64,000 bases of DNA from assembly GCF_016907545.1 (NCBI RefSeq), contig NZ_JAFBCD010000001.1, positions 248,001 through 312,000 on the forward strand. The letters are read 5' to 3'. The notes under the pieces were generated by a model that saw only the letters and a list, made by a program, of their open reading frames with translations, was not told where the DNA came from and searched no databases. Below, piece after piece: positions 31,839 to 41,033 of this stretch; position 1 is the stretch's first letter; every line of letters starts with the position of its first letter. This DNA comes from Paenarthrobacter ilicis. Lineage in GTDB: Bacteria > Actinomycetota > Actinomycetes > Actinomycetales > Micrococcaceae. The position numbers and the translations under genes are program-made.

Positions 31839-33473
31839 TTAGGCGGGCGTCATGTCCTTGTTGCCCTTCCGGAACGATGAATCATCGATGGGCTGGCCAT
31901 CGAAGGGCATCTGATCCAGGTTGATCAACGGGTTGGTGTCCTGGGTTTCCACCAGTTCACGTGCTTCTGCCTGCGTGTCCACGCTGGGCATGGAGCCCGG
32001 CAGCGGGCGGCGGGCCGATTCCGGCAGGAAGAAGATGGCAATGGCGCCGATGATCGAGGTACCCATGAGGTAGTACGCAGGCATCATGTCGTTGCCCGTA
32101 CCTTCAATAAGTCCCTGCACAATGAACGGCGTGGTTCCACCGAAGATCGCAACGGAGAAGTTGTAGGCAATGCCCATTCCGCCGTAACGGCTGGAGGTGG
32201 GGAACAATGCCGGCAACGCGGAGGCCAGGTTGGCCACATAGAACGTCACGGGGAAAGCGATCAATGCCAGGCCGGCCAGCGTGGACCAGATCTCACCAAT
32301 GCCAATGAGCATGAAGGCCGGGATGGAGAACACCACGGTGCTGCCCGCGCCAACCCACAGGACAGGGCGGCGGCCAATACGGTCGGAGAGCCGGCCGGTG
32401 AGGGGAATGCAGATGGCCATGACCACAAGGACCGGGATGGTCAGCAGGGTGCCGTGGACGGGATCGTAGCCCTTGGAGTCCGTGAGGTATGTGGGCATGT
32501 AGGACGTCAGTGCGTAGCCAACAATGTTCGCTGCAGCAGCCAGGATCATGGCCAGCAGGATCTGGCGCCAGTATGCCTTGATGATGCCCATGGGTCCCTT
32601 GGCAGCAGCAGCATCCTGCGATGCCGCATCCTTGGCGGACGCTTCCTGGGCATCAAGGGTGGCCTGGAACTGCGGGGATTCCTCGATCTTGCTGCGGAAG
32701 TACACGGCGATCAGGCCCAGCGGACCTGCGATCAGGAACGGAATCCTCCAGCCCCATTCCTCCATGGCTGCCTGTCCCAGCGTGAGCTGCAGGACGGAAA
32801 CCAGCGCGGCGCCCAGGGCGAAGCCGATGTAGCTGCCCATATCCAGGAAGCTGGCGAAGAATCCGCGGCGCTTGTCCGGGGCGTACTCGCTCACAAAGGT
32901 GGTGGCACCGGCGTACTCGCCGCCGGTGGAGAAGCCCTGGATCAGCTTGAGGATCACCAGCAGCGCTGCGGCCCAAATGCCGATCTGCGCGTAGCCGGGC
33001 AGGAGGCCGACGGCGAACGTACTTGCCGCCATGATCATCAGTGTTGCTGCAAGCACCTTCTGGCGGCCCACTTTGTCGCCAAGCCAACCGAAGACGATGC
33101 CGCCCAGGGGTCGTGCGATGAAGGTCGCGGCGAAGGTGCCCAGCAGGAAGAGTGTCTGGACCGACGGGTCCGCTTCCGGAAGGAAGACGGGGCCCATGGT
33201 GGTGATGAGGTAGCCGAACACGCCGACGTCGTACCATTCCATGGTGTTGCCGACGATGGTGCCGCCGAGTGCTTTGCGAAGCATCGGCTTGTTTACCACG
33301 TTGACGTCGGACTCTTTGAGCCGGCGCCTCGGGCGAAGCTTGGTCTTCTTCGCCGCGTTCTTTACTGCGTTCATTGCGTTTGCGGCGGCCGGGTTACGGC
33401 CTGCCGCTACCTTGTGTCCTGTGGCGTTCCTTGCGCCATCCGGAGAGACGGTGTTGCTTTGGTCTGTGGGCAT
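31839..33473 (-). CDS. MFS transporter, metabolite:H+ symporter (MHS/ProP-like) family
   Basis: 544 residues from ATG 33473, with AGGAGA upstream. A ~75-residue basic cytoplasmic extension rich in Ala, Asn and Lys precedes 12 membrane segments. Landmarks are GNTMEWYDVGVFGYL in the first helix, GWLGDKVGRQKVL in the loop between helices 2 and 3, GFSTGGEYAGATTFVSEYA, and RLSDRIGRRPVLW for the second half. Family members import compatible solutes, citrate or dicarboxylates with protons. The long N-terminal extension is unusual. Confidence 0.85.
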   Translation of the reverse strand: MPTDQSNTVSPDGARNATGHKVAAGRNPAAANAMNAVKNAAKKTKLRPRRRLKESDVNVVNKPMLRKALGGTIVGNTMEWYDVGVFGYLITTMGPVFLPEADPSVQTLFLLGTFAATFIARPLGGIVFGWLGDKVGRQKVLAATLMIMAASTFAVGLLPGYAQIGIWAAALLVILKLIQGFSTGGEYAGATTFVSEYAPDKRRGFFASFLDMGSYIGFALGAALVSVLQLTLGQAAMEEWGWRIPFLIAGPLGLIAVYFRSKIEESPQFQATLDAQEASAKDAASQDAAAAKGPMGIIKAYWRQILLAMILAAAANIVGYALTSYMPTYLTDSKGYDPVHGTLLTIPVLVVMAICIPLTGRLSDRIGRRPVLWVGAGSTVVFSIPAFMLIGIGEIWSTLAGLALIAFPVTFYVANLASALPALFPTSSRYGGMGIAYNFSVAIFGGTTPFIVQGLIEGTGNDMMPAYYLMGTSIIGAIAIFFLPESARRPLPGSMPSVDTQAEARELVETQDTNPLINLDQMPFDGQPIDDSSFRKGNKDMTPA

Positions 33474-33760
33474 TTGGGCTTCTCCTAGGGAGGTCATTTG
33501 CTTGCGACTTCTGCTGCCCCGCTCTGGGCAGGCCTTCAATTTTACGCGTTTTGCCCGGAAAACCCGAGTTGGGAGCGAGTTTTTTGGGTGTTTGAGGCTT
33601 CAAATTGCCTAGGTGTGTTCCATCTCATTACCCGCTTTTACCCCGCTATCACGCGGAAGTCGAGGGGTTCTTGCCTCCAGGAGACCGTTGTTACCAAATT
33701 GTTTAGCAGAGCCCACTTAACATGCTGATATCGGCCCCAAAAGCTGACGGATAAGGGCCC

Positions 33761-34540
33761 TTAGGGTGCCGTTCCCAGGACCATCGTGGCGTCGAATTCA
33801 TTGTCCCACTTCACTGCTCCGGAGAGTCCTGAGCTTGCCAGAATCCGGGCCGTGGCCTGCGCCTGCCGACGCGACGTTTCGATCAAAAGCGAACCTCCCG
33901 GTGTCAGCCAATCACGTGCGTCCAGCGCCACCCGACGCTGGACCGCCAAGCCGTCAGCACCGCCGTCGAGCGCCACCAGCGGTTCATGCAGCCGCGCTTC
34001 CGGAGGCATCATGTCGATGGATCCGGTAGGGACATAAGGGGCGTTGACCACCAGCACGTCAACGCGTCTGCGGAGGTGTCCGGGAAGGGCGCGGTAGAGG
34101 TCGCCCTGATGGACCTGGCCGCCGCGGGCCTCGACATTCCGGCGGGCGCACCGGACAGCAACGGTGTCGATGTCCGCAGCATGCAGTTCCAGCCCGCCCA
34201 CCAGCTCGGACAAGGCTGCGCCCACGGCGCCGGAACCACAGCAAAGATCCACGACGACGGCCCCCGGCTTAGCGATCGCGGCAGCTTGGCGGACCAGGAA
34301 CTCCGTGCGGCGGCGGGGCACAAAGACGCCGGGATCCACGGCCATGCGCAGTCCGCAGAACTCAGCCCACCCAATAATGTGTTCCAGGGGCAGTCCGTTC
34401 ACCCGTTGCTCAACCATGCCGGCCAACTCCTCCGGCGATTCCGCTGCGCCGAGCAGCAGGCGGGCCTCATCCTCGGCAAACACGCAGCCGGCAGCCCGCA
34501 GGGTGGTGACGATCAACGCACTCCGGATCACGAGTGCCAT
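33761..34540 (-). CDS. PrmC/HemK-like N5-glutamine methyltransferase
   Basis: 259 residues from ATG 34540 (34558 is an alternative). VVVDLCCGSGAVGAAL is the SAM-binding motif I. VVNAPYVPTGSI replaces the NPPY motif of true PrmC with NAPY. The N-terminal helical part has PLEHIIGWAEFCGLRM and VPRRRTEFLV. This matches a PrmC paralogue family whose protein substrate is unknown (TIGR03704-like). It is probably not the release-factor methyltransferase itself. Confidence 0.8.
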   Translation of the reverse strand: MALVIRSALIVTTLRAAGCVFAEDEARLLLGAAESPEELAGMVEQRVNGLPLEHIIGWAEFCGLRMAVDPGVFVPRRRTEFLVRQAAAIAKPGAVVVDLCCGSGAVGAALSELVGGLELHAADIDTVAVRCARRNVEARGGQVHQGDLYRALPGHLRRRVDVLVVNAPYVPTGSIDMMPPEARLHEPLVALDGGADGLAVQRRVALDARDWLTPGGSLLIETSRRQAQATARILASSGLSGAVKWDNEFDATMVLGTAP

Positions 34541-34779
34541 GCTAGTCCAGGGGTTCACAAACCTGCAGCCGATTGGTTAGGGTATGTCCCATGGGAACAC
34601 TGATTTTTGAGTAGACCGGCCCGCGCCTTTCCATAGGCCCGCTGCACGCGTCTCAAAGACAAGAATCCACGCCTGTTGAGGCTTGCCTCCACGCCGTTCC
34701 CGTTGTCTGCGCATTCCTTTGAACGTTCAACACACGGGATACGTGTCTCTTCAGGGCTCACACACTTTTAGGAGTCCAC

Positions 34780-34980
34780 ATGACTGCCAACCCGTCAGAT
34801 AACAACACACAGCCCGCTTCCGGCGGCATCAAGTCCAAGCTCACCGACGCCCAGAAGGCAATGCTTGCCAGCAAGTCGGGCGGGGGAGCGCCCGCCGGCT
34901 GGCAGAGCACCGGAAAGGGGCACAAGCCCACCTCCACCAGCGGCAAGCAGGCAAAGACCGAGAAGAAAGTCCGCTGGTAA
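34780..34980 (+). CDS. Small hydrophilic protein starting MTAN (copy 1)
   Basis: 66 residues from ATG 34780, AGGAG upstream. Ser/Lys/Gly-rich and probably disordered; KLTDAQKAMLASKSGGGAPA is the only structured-looking part. A basic C terminus (KTEKKVRW) suggests nucleic-acid binding, but no family was recognised. The next gene also starts MTAN, 60 bases downstream. Confidence 0.55.
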   Translation: MTANPSDNNTQPASGGIKSKLTDAQKAMLASKSGGGAPAGWQSTGKGHKPTSTSGKQAKTEKKVRW

Positions 34981-35040
34981 ATCCTTACCGCACAGCATCA
35001 TCCGCACACTGCACAACCCGCACACTGAAAGGGAAGAATC

Positions 35041-35301
35041 ATGACTGCCAACCACTCAGCAGAAAACATCAATCCTGAAGTAGCGAGCCATCTGGTGGAG
35101 TCCATGGACATGGCACCCATGCCGGAACCGGCAGCCGTGGCCATGACGTTGGGGACGGACCAAACCCGCCAGTGGCCGGACGGAAACGGTAAACACCGCC
35201 ACTCCAAGGACCGCGAGCAAGCGCACGGCCGGATGGGCCAGGGTGCGGCTGTTACGGCCACCCACCGGACCAGCCGGCCGCAGATGCCGCACTCGTCCTA
35301 A
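35041..35301 (+). CDS. Small hydrophilic protein starting MTAN (copy 2)
   Basis: 86 residues, after GGGAAG. It contains an acidic/Met-rich segment (VESMDMAPMPEPAAVAM) and a basic His/Arg-rich end (GNGKHRHSKDREQAHGRMGQ). It is likely disordered and shares only the MTANxS start with its neighbour. Function unknown. Confidence 0.5.
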   Translation: MTANHSAENINPEVASHLVESMDMAPMPEPAAVAMTLGTDQTRQWPDGNGKHRHSKDREQAHGRMGQGAAVTATHRTSRPQMPHSS

Positions 35302-35321
35302 GCTCCTGCCGGCGACCCACA

Positions 35322-35387
35322 CCCAACTAGGTCGCAGCAGTGCGCGTTTTGAGCTCTCAGAACGCGCACAAATGCGACCTAGTTGGG
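35322..35387. repeat. 66-bp interrupted inverted repeat, overlapping the end of ligD
   Basis: CCCAACTAGGTCGCA (35322-35336) pairs with TGCGACCTAGTTGGG (35373-35387), and TGCGCGTT (35341-35348) with AACGCGCA (35361-35368). The long hairpin ends both convergent genes. The ligD stop codon (35379-35381) is inside the right arm. It resembles a dispersed palindromic element. Confidence 0.8.
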
Positions 35388-37829
35388 CTGGGCCACGTCC
35401 TCGGAGGACTTGTCGGAGCGCCAACCACGCCACACCGGATGACGCAGCCGCCCAGGTCCGGTCCAGTTCCCGAACGCCACTTCCGCCACCAGCTCGGGGG
35501 TGACCCAGTGCGCCCCGGCCGCGTCCTCCCGGGGAATATCCCGAAACGGCGATTCGCTGATTTCCCGGGGTTCCAGTTCAGCCATGATGTCCCGTAACTG
35601 CCAATCCTTGAAACCAGTGCCCACGCGGCCCACGTAATGCAGCTGGTCACCGTCCGGAATTCCCAGCAGCAGTGCACCGAATGTTTCACCGCGGGCTCCT
35701 GCCCCGGGCCGCCAACCGCCCACCACCACTTCCTGGCTCTGCTCCAGTTTCAGCTTGAGCCACGCCTTGCTGCGGCGGCCCACGTACCGGCTGTCGGCCT
35801 TCTTGGCCATGACGCCCTCCAAGCCGAGCTCCCCGGCGCTGGCCATCAGATCCTCCACGTCGTCGTCCAGGACTGCCGAGAGGTGCAGGGGTGAACCGGA
35901 GGACAACCGCCCGGCGAAGGCGGACAGCCGTTCGCGGCGCTCACTGTAGGTCAACCCGCTGAGGTCAGCGCCGTCGTCGTACATGAGGTCGAACAGCATC
36001 AGCTGCACCGGAACGGCGGTCCGGGCTTTCTCAACGTCCGCCGCCTTGGCCAGGTTCATCCGGAGCTGCAGCCTGCCGAAGTCCGGCGCGGCGTTCTTGC
36101 CCAGCGCCACGATCTCCCCGTCCGCCACAAATTCGCCCTCAGGCCAGTCGGCGCGGTGCGTGAGCTCCGGGTACGTGGCCGTGAGGTCGTTTCCATTCCG
36201 GCTCATTAAGCGAACGTTCTCCCGGGTACCCGTGACGACCGCCCGGATGCCGTCCCACTTGAGCTCGAACAGCCAGTCATCACCGTGAAGATCGGCGGTG
36301 GTTCCTGAGGTCGCCAGCATGGGCGCGTAATCGCGCAGGGGCTCGGTTTGGGTTTCGGGTGCCTGCTGCTTGGCCGCCACGGGTTTCCGGCCGCCGGGCT
36401 GCTCCTTCATCAGGTGGATCAGCCAGCGGTCCCCGGTGTTGATCAGCGCAAACCGTTTGGTGCCGCCCAAACCGCCACCCGGCTGGCCCGTGACGGTGAC
36501 GATCACTTCCTTGCCGTCGCGCCACTTCTCGCAGGTGTAGTCGCCGTGGTCCCAGATGGTCATGGTCCCGGCGCCATACTCGCCCTTGGGAATGACCCCC
36601 GCAAAAGTGGCGTACTCCAGGGGGTGGTCCTCGGTGTGGACGGCCAGGTTGTTCCGCTCGGTGGTCTCAGGAACCCCCCGCGGGAGCGCCCATGAAGCCA
36701 GGACGCCCCCATGTTCCAGCCTGAAATCCAGGTGGTAGCGCCGCGCATGATGTTCCTGAATCACAAAAATGCCCCCCGATGGCGGCGGGTCGCCCGGTTC
36801 TGGTTGGGCGGAGGACGGCTGGGAGGCCGTAGCGGGGACGGGCGACGACGGAAACGGTTCCGGCGTTTTGCCGGGATCGCGCATCCCTATGTACTTGGCG
36901 AGCCGGCTTTCCGCGGTCACGCCGTGTGGCGGCAAGTGCCGATCGGAGATGGGTGCAAAGTGGTCCGTGCCCGTCCGGATCCGCTCCATGACAGCGGTGA
37001 AGTCCAGATGCTCCAGGGACGGTGATTCCAGTTCCTCCCACGTCCGGGGCGCGGCCACCGTTGGCTGTGCCCTGCCGCGCAGGGAGTAGGGGACGATGGT
37101 GGTTTTGTTGCCGCTGTTCTGGCTCCAGTCCACCAGGACTTTGCCCTCGCGGAGGGATTTCTTCATGTCGCTGACCACCAGATCCGGGTGGTCGGACTCC
37201 AGCGCACGGGCGAGCTCGTGGGCGAAGGCCGACACCTGCTCCGAGGTCAACGTGCCCTCCAGCCCCGTGTAGAGGTGGATGCCCTTGCTGCCGCTGGTCA
37301 CCGGAACCGGGTCCATGCCCATGTCCTGCAGGATGGAACGGGCCAGGAGGGCAACCTCGACGCATTCCGGCAGCCCGGCGCCCGGGCCCGGGTCAAGGTC
37401 CAGGACGAAGCGGTCCGGCCTCAGGGGCTTGCCCGCCGCATCCACCTGCCACTGAGGCACGTGGATTTCCAAGGACGCGATCTGGGCCATCCACGTGAGC
37501 GTGGCCAGGTTGTTCACCATCGGATAGACGTTGGTGTGGTCCGAATGCTGGATGGCGGCCCGCGGGATCCACGTGGGAGCGGAGTCCTCCAGGTTCTTCT
37601 GGAAAAACACCTGGCCCGGGTGCTCGTCTGTCCCCACGCCGTTGACCCAGCGTTTGCGGGTTACGGGCCTGTTGGCTGCGGCGGGGATCAGGAACGGCGC
37701 CACGGCGGCGTAGTACTCCAGCACCTCGGCCTTGGTGGTGCCGGTTTCCGGGTAAATGATCTTGCCCAGGTTGGTGAGGGTGAGCTCATGGCCTTCAACG
37801 TTCACGCGCTCTTGCTGCTTGCCTGCCAC
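35379..37829 (-). CDS. ligD: ATP-dependent DNA ligase D (polymerase, phosphoesterase and ligase domains)
   Basis: 816 residues from GTG 37829, which has AGGAG eight bases upstream; TTG 37874 would add 15 residues. The polymerase/primase domain comes first (~1-280; FVLDLDPGPGAGL with the metal-binding Asp pair). The 3'-phosphoesterase domain follows (~335-460; HHARRYHLDFRLEHGG). The ligase domain is last (~500-816; ELKWDG with adenylated Lys524). The Pol-PE-Lig order is that of Mycobacterium. With Ku it performs non-homologous end joining. It is divergent from ku with 44 bases between the starts. Confidence 0.93.
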   Translation of the reverse strand: MAGKQQERVNVEGHELTLTNLGKIIYPETGTTKAEVLEYYAAVAPFLIPAAANRPVTRKRWVNGVGTDEHPGQVFFQKNLEDSAPTWIPRAAIQHSDHTNVYPMVNNLATLTWMAQIASLEIHVPQWQVDAAGKPLRPDRFVLDLDPGPGAGLPECVEVALLARSILQDMGMDPVPVTSGSKGIHLYTGLEGTLTSEQVSAFAHELARALESDHPDLVVSDMKKSLREGKVLVDWSQNSGNKTTIVPYSLRGRAQPTVAAPRTWEELESPSLEHLDFTAVMERIRTGTDHFAPISDRHLPPHGVTAESRLAKYIGMRDPGKTPEPFPSSPVPATASQPSSAQPEPGDPPPSGGIFVIQEHHARRYHLDFRLEHGGVLASWALPRGVPETTERNNLAVHTEDHPLEYATFAGVIPKGEYGAGTMTIWDHGDYTCEKWRDGKEVIVTVTGQPGGGLGGTKRFALINTGDRWLIHLMKEQPGGRKPVAAKQQAPETQTEPLRDYAPMLATSGTTADLHGDDWLFELKWDGIRAVVTGTRENVRLMSRNGNDLTATYPELTHRADWPEGEFVADGEIVALGKNAAPDFGRLQLRMNLAKAADVEKARTAVPVQLMLFDLMYDDGADLSGLTYSERRERLSAFAGRLSSGSPLHLSAVLDDDVEDLMASAGELGLEGVMAKKADSRYVGRRSKAWLKLKLEQSQEVVVGGWRPGAGARGETFGALLLGIPDGDQLHYVGRVGTGFKDWQLRDIMAELEPREISESPFRDIPREDAAGAHWVTPELVAEVAFGNWTGPGRLRHPVWRGWRSDKSSEDVAQPN

Positions 37830-37873
37830 CGTGTCCTCTTCTCCTGGGCTGGGTTGTGCGGTTGACTGGGTCA

Positions 37874-38740
37874 ATGAGGGCCATTTGGAAGGGATCCATC
37901 GCGTTCGGTCTGGTCAACGTACCAGTGAAGCTCTACAGTGCCACGGAAGATCACGACATCAGCCTGCATCAAGTCCACAATAAGGACGGCGGGCGCATCC
38001 GGTACCAGCGGAAATGCGAAATCTGCGATCAGGTTGTTGCCTACGAGGACATTGACAAGGCGTACGAGGAAGAGGGCCGGACCGTTGTCCTGACCTCGGC
38101 GGAGTTGAAGTCCCTTCCGGAAGAGAACAGCCGTGAAATCGAAGTGGTGGAATTCATTCCCGCTGAGCAGCTGGACCCCATCATGTACGAGCGCAGCTAC
38201 TTCCTGGAGCCGGACTCCAAGTCTCCCAAGGCGTACATGCTGCTCCGGCAGACCCTTGAGGACAGCGACAGGATCGCCATTGTCCAATATGCCCTGCGCC
38301 AGAAAACCCGCTTGGGTGCCCTGCGGGTCCGCGGCGACGTGCTGCTGCTGCAGGCGCTGCTGTGGGGCGATGAGGTCCGCGAAGCAAAGTTCCCGTCACT
38401 TGAAACCGACATCAAGATTTCGGACAAGGAACTCGAGATGTCATCGGCGCTGGTGGAGTCCATGGCCCACGACTTTGACCCCGACGAGTACACGGACGAT
38501 TACCAGGCACAGTTGAAAACGCTGATCGAGGCCAAGCTGGAAAAGGGCGAGGCCCTGGACACCGAGGCCACCTTCGGCAACGTGGAAGGAGAGGGGGACG
38601 GCGGCGACGTCATCGACCTCATGGAAGCGCTGAAGCGCAGCCTGGACAAGAAACGCGGCAAAGAGAAAGCGTCCGACGACGACGCTGCCGCCGGCAAGGC
38701 GGCCAGCAAGCCCAAAGCGCGGGCCAAGAAAAAGGCCTGA
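37874..38740 (+). CDS. ku: Ku protein of bacterial non-homologous end joining
   Basis: 288 residues from ATG 37874 (MRAIWKGSIAFGLVNVPVKL, the standard Ku opening). The bridge and ring are visible in the EICDQVVAYEDIDKAYE and ERSYFLEPD segments. The C-terminal ~40 residues are Lys/Ala-rich (KKRGKEKASDDD, KPKARAKKKA), as in many actinobacterial Ku proteins. It binds DNA ends and recruits LigD. A GTG at 37856 is a less likely start. Confidence 0.93.
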   Translation: MRAIWKGSIAFGLVNVPVKLYSATEDHDISLHQVHNKDGGRIRYQRKCEICDQVVAYEDIDKAYEEEGRTVVLTSAELKSLPEENSREIEVVEFIPAEQLDPIMYERSYFLEPDSKSPKAYMLLRQTLEDSDRIAIVQYALRQKTRLGALRVRGDVLLLQALLWGDEVREAKFPSLETDIKISDKELEMSSALVESMAHDFDPDEYTDDYQAQLKTLIEAKLEKGEALDTEATFGNVEGEGDGGDVIDLMEALKRSLDKKRGKEKASDDDAAAGKAASKPKARAKKKA

Positions 38741-38747
38741 TGAGGAA

Positions 38748-39014
38748 TCAGTGGTTCCGCAGCATGGAAATGAGTTCGGCTTTCTTCTTTCCGGAATAGC
38801 CGGACAGCCCCAGTTCCTTGGCGCGGGTCTTCAATTTGTCCACGGTCCAATCGTCGTAGTCCCCGGACTTACCGCCTTTGCGTCCCACTTCCTTGCGTCC
38901 CCGTGCGGCTGCCGCGTTGGAAATGCGTGCAGCCTTTTCCTTTGACGCGCCATCCTTACGCAGTTCCTCGTAAAGTTCGGGGTCCTTGATGCTGGGGTTT
39001 TTCTTCTCGGGCAT
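38748..39014 (-). CDS. Small protein with a Rho-N/SAP-like helical end (DUF7218-like)
   Basis: 88 residues. The first half (KDPELYEELRKDGASKEKAA) is charged and helical. The C-terminal half (WTVDKLKTRAKELGLSGYS, then KKKAELISMLR) is a Rho-termination-factor-N/SAP-type helix-turn-helix that binds nucleic acids. It sits next to ku and stress-related genes, so a role in DNA protection is plausible but unproven. Confidence 0.75.
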   Translation of the reverse strand: MPEKKNPSIKDPELYEELRKDGASKEKAARISNAAAARGRKEVGRKGGKSGDYDDWTVDKLKTRAKELGLSGYSGKKKAELISMLRNH

Positions 39015-39088
39015 TGCGCGCGGTCCTTTCCGTTGGGGCGATGTGTTGACGGGTTAATTATTTGGCGGCGGGTCCGGTGGCTGTTTCT

Positions 39089-39808
39089 TCAGGCACCCGT
39101 TTCGTAGTGGGGCTCGGCAACAGGTTTGGATTCGGGCGATCCCCGCTCGCGCAGGTACACCGAAGCCCCTACCAGGACGGCCACAGCCAGGAACTCGCTC
39201 TGCCAGTTCTGGAAAGACTCGAACCAGAACTGGCTGGAGCCAAGATACTCCCATGTGGACACCGGAGGCAGGCCGTGGCTTTGCTGTTCCTCGTTGTAAG
39301 CCGCCGTGCCTCCTATGGCGTGCAGGGTGAAGGAGGCCAGGAACAGAAGGGCCAGCAGCCCGGACAGGGAGTGCTCGTAGACCTTCAGCACCCAGCCGCC
39401 ACGCCTCACCGGCCAGGGAGTCTTGGCCGTCCGCTCAGCCTCCCGGGGATCTTCGTCCTGCGGGGAGGGCTTGCCCAGGGGTTTGGACTCGGAGGAACCT
39501 TTTTGGAAGAGGAAGACCGTGAGGACCACGTACGTGGCCATTTGAAGAAATTCCGACTCCCAGTTTTCAAACACTGCCTCCACAAAATGGCCCGTGCCCA
39601 AATACCCGGCAATGCTGACAGGAGGTCCGCCGTGGGTTTGTTGTTCCTCACTGTAATTTGCCGCACCGGAAATGATCATTCCGCCAAAAAAGGCCAGGAA
39701 TAGTCCACCATTTGCCAGCAAGAGCCCGTGTTCCTTGACCCAACGGCGGACCGGGTGGTCACGGGAGGGAGTACCCGGCGCATCCTGCCGGTGAACGTCC
39801 CGCAGCAT
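39089..39808 (-). CDS. DUF6766-family membrane protein with an internal duplication
   Basis: 239 residues in two homologous halves. Each has a membrane helix, ANYSEEQQTHGGPPVS or AAYNEEQQSHGLPPVS, YLGS/TGxF, NWxSEFL and a second helix, followed by a Ser-Glu-Ser-Lys-Pro tail. Four membrane helices in all. The duplicated EEQQxHGxPPVS motif faces the same side in both halves. Function unknown. The start is one base after the stop of the upstream gene. Confidence 0.75.
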   Translation of the reverse strand: MLRDVHRQDAPGTPSRDHPVRRWVKEHGLLLANGGLFLAFFGGMIISGAANYSEEQQTHGGPPVSIAGYLGTGHFVEAVFENWESEFLQMATYVVLTVFLFQKGSSESKPLGKPSPQDEDPREAERTAKTPWPVRRGGWVLKVYEHSLSGLLALLFLASFTLHAIGGTAAYNEEQQSHGLPPVSTWEYLGSSQFWFESFQNWQSEFLAVAVLVGASVYLRERGSPESKPVAEPHYETGA

Positions 39809-39809
39809 G

Positions 39810-40334
39810 TCACACCTCCTTTTCGCGATCGCCGTCGCGGTCGCCGGTGACTACGGCCCGGCGTTGCAGCCAGATAGGCATTGCCACCACAAACACCAGC
39901 AACACCAGGATGACGCTTGCGCCGGCCACCAGTCCCGCTGTCCGCCCTGCCGTGACGTCGAAAACCAAGGAAGCAGAGCCTGCTATCAACAGGGCGACCC
40001 CGGCCAAGGCCCATTTGGTGATGATGTCAGCGCTGGCCACCAGCACTGTCTTGAGGCCGTGGCGGAAGAGTCTCCTGTGGACGCTGACCGGCAGGACTAT
40101 CAGGACGGTGGTCAGGGCCGCGGTCATCACATTGAACAGGTACAGATTCTTTTGCCAGTCATCCAGTTCCCCGAACCGGGACTGGAAGGGGAGGGTGAGG
40201 AGAAAGCCGCCAAGGATCTGGACCCCCGTCTGGAGGACCCGTATCTCTTGGATCAGTTCCATCCAGTTGCGGTCCATCCGTTCCTCGGTGGATTCGTTCC
40301 GGCCGATTCGCGGTATCTGGTCAGGCTCTGCCAT
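39810..40334 (-). CDS. DUF6328-family membrane protein
   Basis: 174 residues. A cytoplasmic N terminus (NWMELIQEIRVLQTGVQILG) is followed by four helices (GGFLLTLPFQ, AALTTVLIVLPVSVHRRLF, WALAGVALLIAGSASLVF, ASVILVLLVFVVAMPIWL). The EIRVLQTG element near the start is characteristic. It forms an operon with the DUF6766 gene. Function unknown. Confidence 0.75.
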   Translation of the reverse strand: MAEPDQIPRIGRNESTEERMDRNWMELIQEIRVLQTGVQILGGFLLTLPFQSRFGELDDWQKNLYLFNVMTAALTTVLIVLPVSVHRRLFRHGLKTVLVASADIITKWALAGVALLIAGSASLVFDVTAGRTAGLVAGASVILVLLVFVVAMPIWLQRRAVVTGDRDGDREKEV

Positions 40335-40511
40335 GGGTCCACCTTTGCAGCTGATTCCCTTGGAATAGTTCCTGCGCTATTCCACAATTCCCGTGTGTGC
40401 TTGACTGGTGAATGTAGTTCGCCAGCCGTGAACAGCGACACTTTTCATTGTACTACTAAGCACCCTTATGAAAGGCTGGCTGTACTCAATGAACGTCCAC
40501 GAGAGGAACAC

Positions 40512-40991
40512 ATGAAAGCGTCACAGAAGCTTGCAGACAATCTTCAGATCGTCCTGACAGACCTTATTGAGCTGCAGCTCCAGGGAAAGCAAGCGCACTG
40601 GAACATTGTGGGACCCAACTTCCGGGACCTCCACCTTCAGTTGGACGAGCTTGTTGTGGCAACCCGCGAGTTCGCCGATGACACCGCAGAGCGCATGCGC
40701 GCACTCCACGCGTTGCCGGACGGCCGCAGCGCCACCATCGCCAAGGGAACCCGTTTGGAAGAGTTCCCCGCCGGCCTGATCAACACCAAAGAGGCCGTCA
40801 AGGTAGTCACGGACCGTGTTGAGCGCGCGGTCCAGACCATGCGCGACGTCCACGATGACGTGGATGAGGAAGATCCCACCACAGCGGACCTCCTGCACGC
40901 GTTCATCTCGCGGCTGGAGCAACTGGTGTGGATGATCAACGCCGAAATCATGACCGCGGGTGCCGCTGTCACGGATCCGGACGAGGCCTAG
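40512..40991 (+). CDS. dps: Dps-like ferritin (DNA protection during starvation)
   Basis: 159 residues from ATG 40512, after GAGAGG. LQLQGKQAHWNIVGPNFRDLH carries the His and Asp of the ferroxidase site found between Dps subunits. The rest follows the four-helix pattern (ARLEQLVWMIN-like end). Dps proteins store iron and shield DNA from peroxide. The gene begins about 180 bases from the divergent DUF6328 gene. A longer frame upstream is not credible. Confidence 0.88.
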   Translation: MKASQKLADNLQIVLTDLIELQLQGKQAHWNIVGPNFRDLHLQLDELVVATREFADDTAERMRALHALPDGRSATIAKGTRLEEFPAGLINTKEAVKVVTDRVERAVQTMRDVHDDVDEEDPTTADLLHAFISRLEQLVWMINAEIMTAGAAVTDPDEA

Positions 40992-41033
40992 CAGCAACGC
41001 GGACCAGGCTGATCGCGGACCGGGCGCCAGGAC

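Noticed and set aside
32454..33488. 344-codon plus-strand frame
   Set aside because: Antisense shadow of the MHS transporter; no plausible start or domain.
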